The position numbers and the translations under genes were made by a program. From contig JAEUSS010000083.1 of NCBI GenBank assembly GCA_016788685.1, forward strand, positions 1 to 10,375: DNA of 10,375 nucleotides, in the 5' to 3' direction. The stretch is from Prolixibacteraceae bacterium. GTDB lineage: Bacteria; Bacteroidota; Bacteroidia; Bacteroidales; Prolixibacteraceae. This document shows positions 5,874 through 10,375 of the stretch, piece by piece (positions within the stretch are counted from its first letter, which is position 1; the number at the start of each line of letters is the position of its first letter). A model generated the notes under the pieces. It was not told where the DNA came from and made no database searches. It worked only from the letters and a program-made list of their open reading frames with translations.

Positions 5874-7406
5874 TTATTTTTCCAGATATTTCATTTTTCG
5901 TAAGATTGCCTGAGCCTTTAGCTGGTAGAAACCTTCGTTTTTAGCTATTTTCTTAAATTGTTTGTATGCTTTTCTGCTTTCGTTGGTCTGAAGGTAACAC
6001 AGTCCGACATACCATTGCGCCTGTTCCGTAAACAGGTTGTCCCTATCGGTAATTACAGTTTCATATTCTTTGATGGCATTCTGGTATTTCCCTGTTTCCT
6101 GAAGAGATACTCCGGAGTAAAAATGGCCTACCATGTTGTTTTGATCCCTGGCTATGACCTCGTTAAAGAGACTTAGTGCCGCCTCATAATCTTGATTTTC
6201 AAATTTCTGCAGTGCTGATGTCAAGGTTTGGTCGGTGGCCGTATTTGCCGATCTGACAATCCCTGAAGTTTCATACCTGTTGTAGAACTTTTGATAAATC
6301 TCTCCGTCCGAAGCCTGCCGGGACAGGAGCCCGGTCAACCCGATGAGCAGAATAAGGGATGCCGCTACCGTTGAGAGTATGAATGTTTTTCTGCTTCTGA
6401 ATCTTCCGGCCAGCGACTGTTCTGTTTGTCGTTCAGATGCAACGCCTCCTGCAATCTCCTGAAGATTGCTTCTCAGCTGCATAATATCTTTTTCTTTCAG
6501 GGCGAGATCAATGTTCCTGATAAGTTCAACTTCTCTTGTAAGTTCTTGGTTTGAAGTTAATTCTGTTTCAAATCTCGCGACTTCTTCTTCTGAGAGTTCA
6601 TTGTGTATGTAGTTCTCAATTTCCTCGACCGTTACCGCCGGATGGAACTCAGACTTTTGTATTTTAGCCAGGGAGGCCCTCAGTTCCATGATGTCGTTTT
6701 CGTTTGAGGCCAGATCTATTTCTTCGGTTAACAGTACGTCATGGGCCAGATTTGTGTTGATTTTTAATTCTTCCTCAAACAAGGTTCTCAGCCCGGGCTC
6801 CATTTGTCCATACAGGTAGCTGTCAATGTCTTCCAGCTGGTATTGGTGAGCCGGCATGTTCTGTGCGATCTGCATCAGATTGGCCCTTATGTCGAACACA
6901 TCATTTTCTTCCAGGGCATTTTGTACATCAAGGAACAACTCTTCATCGGATGATGAGAATGCTGTCTGGTCGTTTGCCGAATCGGATTCAAGTTGTTCTT
7001 TGTAAAACTGGTGGATGTTTTCTTTTCCTGCAACTTTATGCTGGAAAAGGTGGATTTTCGGGAAAGAATGTCCGAAATTGAATATTTCTTCCGGATCCAG
7101 GTATTTTCCCAGTTTATTATGAGCCGAAAATTCTTCGGTCAATCCGAAACTGAATGAATCAAAGACACTTATTTCGTCATTATAAATGTGATCAGGTTGA
7201 TTTTGAACAATTTGATTCAGGTTGTTGCGCAGGCTGATGATGTCCCTCTCGCACATGGCTTGTTCCACATTCAGATGAAGTTTTAGCTCATCGGCCAGGC
7301 TTGGATCGACCTCCATCTGGATTTCGAATTCGCTCAATTCCTGCTGTGTCAGTTCGGAATTAAGGTACCTGTCGGTTTGTTCAAAATATTCTGATTTGCG
7401 TATCAT
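5874..7406 (-). CDS. Membrane protein with repeated anti-sigma-like units, one TM helix and C-terminal TPRs
   Basis: This 510-aa protein has three parts. Residues 1-320 hold four related helical units ending at LRNNLNQI, IRANLMQI, LRASLAKI and LRSNLQEI. Arginines 174, 243 and 312 are exactly 69 residues apart; units 1 and 2 are 114 apart because of an insert at about 78-125. The unit opening (YLNSELTQQELSEFE, YIHNELSEEEVARFE) resembles the N-terminus of Bacteroidota anti-sigma-like proteins but has no zinc-binding HxxxCxxC. A single hydrophobic helix follows (about 341-361), then TPRs (about 395-505; QDYEAALSLFNEVI, GKYQNAIKEYETVI). The likely topology is a cytoplasmic N-terminus and periplasmic TPRs. 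It lies 129 bases downstream of the GG-peptide gene on the same strand and is probably co-transcribed. No sigma factor gene is in the window, so an anti-sigma role is only inferred from shape. Confidence 0.75.
   Translation of the reverse strand: MIRKSEYFEQTDRYLNSELTQQELSEFEIQMEVDPSLADELKLHLNVEQAMCERDIISLRNNLNQIVQNQPDHIYNDEISVFDSFSFGLTEEFSAHNKLGKYLDPEEIFNFGHSFPKIHLFQHKVAGKENIHQFYKEQLESDSANDQTAFSSSDEELFLDVQNALEENDVFDIRANLMQIAQNMPAHQYQLEDIDSYLYGQMEPGLRTLFEEELKINTNLAHDVLLTEEIDLASNENDIMELRASLAKIQKSEFHPAVTVEEIENYIHNELSEEEVARFETELTSNQELTREVELIRNIDLALKEKDIMQLRSNLQEIAGGVASERQTEQSLAGRFRSRKTFILSTVAASLILLIGLTGLLSRQASDGEIYQKFYNRYETSGIVRSANTATDQTLTSALQKFENQDYEAALSLFNEVIARDQNNMVGHFYSGVSLQETGKYQNAIKEYETVITDRDNLFTEQAQWYVGLCYLQTNESRKAYKQFKKIAKNEGFYQLKAQAILRKMKYLEK
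7137..7163 (-). other. FDSFSF-GLT segment in the membrane protein, matching the neighbouring peptide
   Basis: Residues 82-90 of the membrane protein read FDSFSFGLT and are followed by EE. The adjacent 42-aa peptide reads FDSFSFDVLTSEE at residues 13-25. The segment lies in the insert that separates units 1 and 2, outside the regular 69-residue repeat. The DNA also agrees in part (TTTGATTC at the start of both). It could be a captured piece of the peptide gene or a shared binding motif. Confidence 0.55.
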
Positions 7407-7467
7407 TTTGTTGAATGTTAATGTTTTATATGGCAGTGGAAGCTATATAAAAGATACTACGACTTTT

Positions 7468-7497
7468 CTGTTTATCCGTAATCCGGATATAAAACAG
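7468..7497. other. Intergenic hairpin between the peptide gene and the membrane-protein gene
   Basis: CTGTTTATCCG (7468-7478) pairs with CGGAT...AAACAG (7484-7497), an 11-bp stem broken by a 3-nt bulge, around the loop TAATC. No U-tract follows on either strand, so it is not a standard terminator. It would fold in the minus-strand transcript after the peptide stop and could stabilise or partly uncouple the two messages. Confidence 0.35.
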
Positions 7498-7535
7498 CTG
7501 TAAAATGGGAATAACGAAAGTTAGGATAGAACTAT

Positions 7536-7664
7536 TTAGAGCAGATCAGCATAGGCGTCTTCAGATTTGCCACCTTTTACCAAAGCAAGTTCTTCGCTGG
7601 TTAATACGTCGAAAGAGAAAGAATCAAAATTTTTTGTTTCGTTGTTCGCAAATAAAGTTTTCAT
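7536..7664 (-). CDS. 42-aa double-glycine leader peptide (natural product precursor, GG-Bacteroidales type)
   Basis: The 42-residue product starts MKTLFANNETKNFDSFSF, continues DVLTSEELALVKGG and ends with a 10-residue core, KSEDAYADLL. The leader end, L-T-x-E-E-L-x-x-V-K-G-G, is the pattern of the Bacteroidota double-glycine precursor family (TIGR04149 type), where a leader is expected to be cut after GG during export or maturation. The core has no cysteine and carries a net negative charge. No C39 peptidase/ABC transporter and no radical SAM enzyme lie in the window, so the processing machinery must be elsewhere or different. ATG (7662-7664) is preceded at 10 bases by the leader repeat at 7675-7712, which occurs twice more near 5726-5835. 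The gene stands 129 bases ahead of the membrane-protein gene on the same strand and diverges from the CHAT gene. Its shortness is the main doubt. Confidence 0.7.
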   Translation of the reverse strand: MKTLFANNETKNFDSFSFDVLTSEELALVKGGKSEDAYADLL

Positions 7665-7674
7665 TACTTTTGAA

Positions 7675-7712
7675 TTTAATGATTAATACTGGTTCCTTAA
7701 TTATTCTTGTTC
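7675..7712 (-). repeat. Leader repeat copy 3; right arm of a 30-bp perfect inverted repeat
   Basis: On the minus strand this reads GAACAAGAATAATTAAGGAA and continues through CCAGTATTAATCATTAAA. Positions 7675-7704 are exactly complementary to 5806-5835, and 7681-7712 match 5726-5757 at 29 of 32 positions. It forms the untranslated leader of the GG-peptide gene, ending 10 bases before its ATG. The arms enclose the peptide and membrane-protein genes. Confidence 0.9.
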
Positions 7713-7780
7713 GATGGTTTATTCCGGAAACAGCAAAAAGGTAACCCCCTCTTTTAGAAAAAAAGAAGATTTTTCATTTA

Positions 7781-7788
7781 TACTTTTT
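7781..7788 (+). promoter_or_regulatory. Possible -7 box for the CHAT gene
   Basis: TACTTTTT (followed by G) matches TAnnTTTG at all but the last fixed position and ends 19 bases before the ATG at 7808. No clear -33 element is seen in the A/T-rich stretch upstream. The intergenic strip 7713-7807 must also hold the promoter of the divergent peptide gene, whose best -7 candidate is TACCTTTTTG on the minus strand (about 7734-7743). Confidence 0.3.
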
Positions 7789-7807
7789 GAAATTTATTTT
7801 TTGAAGA

Positions 7808-10375
7808 ATGGAGAAAAAGATTTATTCTGTGTTGTTTATTTTACTAGTCTTTTCTACTTTGACTTTTTCTCAGAATTCTGAAATATCTGTTCAAGATAGT
7901 TTATTGTTTGTTAGACTTCAAAAGGAAGGTGTTGCAGCGGGTAGAGTCGGAGATTTTGAGAAAGCAACTTCGTGCTTCGAAGAATTATTGGAGCTTTTGA
8001 AATTGAAATACGGGGCAGGAGATTACCGATTAGGTCCGCCATTGACGAATCTGGGGATTCAGTATAAAAATCTTGGAAATCTTGAAGAAGCCATTGACGC
8101 ATATAAAAGAGCAGAACTATTGTATGTTAAAGAGTTTGGAGCTGATTTTTCAGGATTAGGTAGCGTGTATATAAATCTAGGAAATGTATATCGATTAAAT
8201 GGAGATTATAGTCAAGCCATAGAATATCAAAAGAATGCTTATAGAATTTTAAAATATTCTAATGAAAAGTATAAAGTTTTACTAGAAACATCTAAATACA
8301 ACATTGCAGAGACTCAGTTAGCGTTGGGGCGTAATAATGAAGCTATTCAATTTGCCCAGTCAAATCTAAAGTCAACATTGCCACGATTGAAGCCCCGATT
8401 GTATGATTTAATAGCTACGGCGTATCGGAATGAGGGAGAGTTTGAACTTTCGGAAAAGTCTTACTTGCAGGCAATTAGAAGTGCGACTGAGTTGTACGGA
8501 GAAATGAATATTGAATTGGCAACTCAATATTTGTCATATTCTTCATTTTTGATTTCTCAGAAAAACTACGAGAAGGCTCTTGTTTATTCTGCGAAAGCAA
8601 AAACGATTGCGCTGAAGTATTACGGAGAAAAAAGTACGATGTATGCTGAGATTCAGTCGAATTTTGGAGATTATTTTTATCTTAAAAATTTGGAAGCAAG
8701 GCAGATGGATGAATTTCGGACACAAAGAAAAAAAGATTTAACTCAAGCAATTCAATATTATCAAAATGCGATAGTTTCTCTCGTTGATTCTTTTCATACT
8801 AAAGATCCATTTGTTGATCCGCCTTTGGATAATGTTATTTCAGATATCCAGCTGGTTGATGAGTTCAAGAAAAAGGCTTTGGCGATGGAAAGACTTGCCG
8901 ATATCTGTTTGTCTGAATTTGATTATAAAAATTCGTTCAGGTATTTTAATGCAAGTTTAAATTCACTGTCAAAAGCCGTTGATTTAATTCACCGCCTGCA
9001 GATTGGATTTGAAAATGAGGAAAGTAAGCTTTTCCTTTCTCAAAATCAGGAGTCAACATTTTATGAGGCAATAAGAATTTCATTTAAACTGTATAAGCAG
9101 ACTAAAAGAACCGAATTTATCGAGCGTGCTTTTGAATTTTCGGAAAGAAGTAAATCATCTAATTTGTTAGCTTCTGTCAAAGACGTCAAAGCGAAAGAGT
9201 TTGGAGGGATTCCAGATTCGCTCTTGAAAAGGGAAAGCTATCTGAAAAATAACATCTCAAATTATAACTCGATGTTGTTTGAAGAGAACCATGCAGAAAA
9301 GCCTGACTCTCAGAAAGTCAATCTATATTCCGCAAAAATATTCAAGTTTAGTGAAGAATATAACAGGCTGATTGATTCTTTTGAGAAATCATATCCGCAA
9401 TATTATGCTTTTAAATACGAGAACAGAGTTATCGGAATCAAGGAGATTCAGTCCAAGCTAAGTAAGCGCCAGGCGTTGGTCGAATTTTATGTAAAAGAGC
9501 CTGAAATTGCACAAAAAGAGGGGGAGCTTTATCGGTTTGTGATAACAAAAGATTCGGTACATTTTGCAAAAGAGTCTGTTACTGATCCCTATTTGGTAAA
9601 TATTCAGACTGTTCATGACTTTTTGATCAGCCCAAATTATTTGTTTACCAAAAAGAAAGATTTTGTTGACTACTCGTTGGCTGCGTATGGATTGTATGAA
9701 AAACTTATGAAACCGGTTGCCAAAAAACTGGAAGGGAAGTCACTTACAATAATTCCCCACGAAAAGCTGTCTTACATTCCTTTTGATGCATTATTGTCAC
9801 AATTCCCCGATACCAGTGTGATGAATTTCAGAAATCTGAATTATCTGGTTCGCGATTATCCGATCAATTATAGTTATTCGGCTACTCTGTTGTTTGATTA
9901 TTTTGGGCAAAAGAAGAAGAGTGATAAAAGCTTGATTGTTTTTTCTCCGCAATATATTGCCAATGAATCCAGAATTGATCAGGAGGGATCGGAGCCGCAG
10001 TTTTATAGTCCTTTACCGGGAGCTAAAGATGAAGTTGCCGGTATTTCTAAGTTTATTCAGGCAGATTCTTTTGTCGATTTGTTGGCGCAGGAAAATACAT
10101 TCAAGGAAAAAGCTCCGGATTTTGATATTTTACATTTGGCCATGCACACTGCAATTAATGATAGCCTGCCAATGTTCTCGAAACTGGTTTTTTCGAAACC
10201 CGACGGGAAGTCGGCTGATGATGGTTATTTAAATACCTACGAAATATACAATATGAAACTCAATGCACGACTGGCTGTTTTGAGCGCTTGCGAAACCGGG
10301 ACGGGTAAACTTCAGAAAGGAGAGGGAGTTATGAGCATGGCCCGAGGGTTTATTTATGCAGGTTGTCCATCTATT
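7808..10375 (+). CDS. Exported TPR-CHAT domain protein, putative cysteine protease (3' end outside the window)
   Basis: The frame is open for 856 codons to the window edge. It starts MEKKIYSVLFILLVFSTLTF, a Sec signal peptide (cleavage near residue 21), so the protein acts outside the cytoplasm. Residues about 36-300 hold TPRs (LGNLEEAIDAYKRAELLY, NGDYSQAIEYQKNAYRI and others). A linker with AFEFSERSKSSNLLASVKD leads to a CHAT domain from about 552. Its marks are LTIIPHEKLSYIPFDAL, LPGAKDE (736-742), LHLAMHT with catalytic H780, and LSACETGTGK with catalytic C828, then GEGVMSMARGFIYAGCPS. CHAT domains are caspase-clan cysteine peptidases. Both dyad residues are present, 48 apart, so it is probably active. 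The rest of the CHAT domain and any C-terminal membrane anchor lie beyond the edge. The gene looks more AT-rich than the DUF5686 gene and diverges from the peptide/membrane-protein pair, separated by 143 bases. The substrate is unknown. Confidence 0.92.
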   Translation, partial: MEKKIYSVLFILLVFSTLTFSQNSEISVQDSLLFVRLQKEGVAAGRVGDFEKATSCFEELLELLKLKYGAGDYRLGPPLTNLGIQYKNLGNLEEAIDAYKRAELLYVKEFGADFSGLGSVYINLGNVYRLNGDYSQAIEYQKNAYRILKYSNEKYKVLLETSKYNIAETQLALGRNNEAIQFAQSNLKSTLPRLKPRLYDLIATAYRNEGEFELSEKSYLQAIRSATELYGEMNIELATQYLSYSSFLISQKNYEKALVYSAKAKTIALKYYGEKSTMYAEIQSNFGDYFYLKNLEARQMDEFRTQRKKDLTQAIQYYQNAIVSLVDSFHTKDPFVDPPLDNVISDIQLVDEFKKKALAMERLADICLSEFDYKNSFRYFNASLNSLSKAVDLIHRLQIGFENEESKLFLSQNQESTFYEAIRISFKLYKQTKRTEFIERAFEFSERSKSSNLLASVKDVKAKEFGGIPDSLLKRESYLKNNISNYNSMLFEENHAEKPDSQKVNLYSAKIFKFSEEYNRLIDSFEKSYPQYYAFKYENRVIGIKEIQSKLSKRQALVEFYVKEPEIAQKEGELYRFVITKDSVHFAKESVTDPYLVNIQTVHDFLISPNYLFTKKKDFVDYSLAAYGLYEKLMKPVAKKLEGKSLTIIPHEKLSYIPFDALLSQFPDTSVMNFRNLNYLVRDYPINYSYSATLLFDYFGQKKKSDKSLIVFSPQYIANESRIDQEGSEPQFYSPLPGAKDEVAGISKFIQADSFVDLLAQENTFKEKAPDFDILHLAMHTAINDSLPMFSKLVFSKPDGKSADDGYLNTYEIYNMKLNARLAVLSACETGTGKLQKGEGVMSMARGFIYAGCPSI

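Noticed and set aside
6444..6450. IAGG at the end of unit 4 of the membrane protein as a double-glycine processing site
   Set aside because: It lies in a repeat-linked region of a 510-aa protein just before the TM helix; the other units lack GG at this point, so it is most likely coincidental.
5806..7704. Terminal inverted repeats of an insertion sequence
   Set aside because: The enclosed genes encode a peptide and a TPR membrane protein with no transposase, no flanking target duplication is seen, and the arms are leader sequences with a third copy outside.
7754..7777. A seven-residue minus-strand frame (MKNLLFF) upstream of the peptide gene, as a possible leader peptide
   Set aside because: It is too short and too simple in an A/T-rich stretch to be supported, and no attenuator structure follows it.

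Overview
The window looks like a chromosomal segment of a Bacteroidota bacterium, probably Bacteroidales/Marinilabiliales-like. The evidence is a DUF5686-type outer-membrane protein, Bacteroidota-type -7 promoter boxes (TAnnTTTG), weak or absent Shine-Dalgarno sequences, a double-glycine peptide of the 'GG-Bacteroidales' natural product precursor type, and a TPR-CHAT protein. No rRNA, tRNA, CRISPR array or transposase is visible.

Left part (1-5474), ordinary chromosome. The window opens with the last 40 codons of an unrecognised gene. It is followed by a small single-domain PAS protein (252-584), a DUF5686/carboxypeptidase-regulatory-like outer-membrane protein (657-3284) and ferrochelatase HemH (3475-4491). 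A strong symmetrical hairpin (4512-4552) lies between hemH and a convergent sugar-phosphate nucleotidyltransferase on the minus strand (4572-5474). These genes do not form an obvious common pathway.

Right part (about 5475-10375), accessory-looking and more AT-rich at its right end. A 510-aa minus-strand membrane protein (5874-7406) has four degenerate anti-sigma-like helical units, one transmembrane helix and C-terminal TPRs. Directly upstream on the same strand is a small gene (7536-7664, 42 aa) with a double-glycine leader (LTSEELALVKGG) and a 10-residue core. Divergent from these is an exported TPR-CHAT protein (7808 to beyond the end) with both catalytic residues visible (H780, C828).

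The peptide's upstream leader occurs three times. One copy lies 10 nt before its start codon (7675-7712) and two lie in opposite orientation beyond the far end of the membrane-protein gene (5726-5757 and 5797-5835). Each distal copy is followed by a degenerate match to the start of the peptide gene, and a decayed peptide gene precedes them (about 5600-5690). This looks like the relic of a precursor array.

The two nearest arms form a perfect 30-bp inverted repeat around the peptide and membrane-protein genes. Inversion between them would put the peptide, membrane protein and CHAT genes in one direction. The peptide and the membrane protein also share the hexapeptide FDSFSF. My best candidate for a new system is therefore a periplasmic CHAT protease, a transmembrane anti-sigma-like TPR partner and a small GG peptide, possibly switched by DNA inversion. 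The genes and repeats are seen directly; the functional link is inference.
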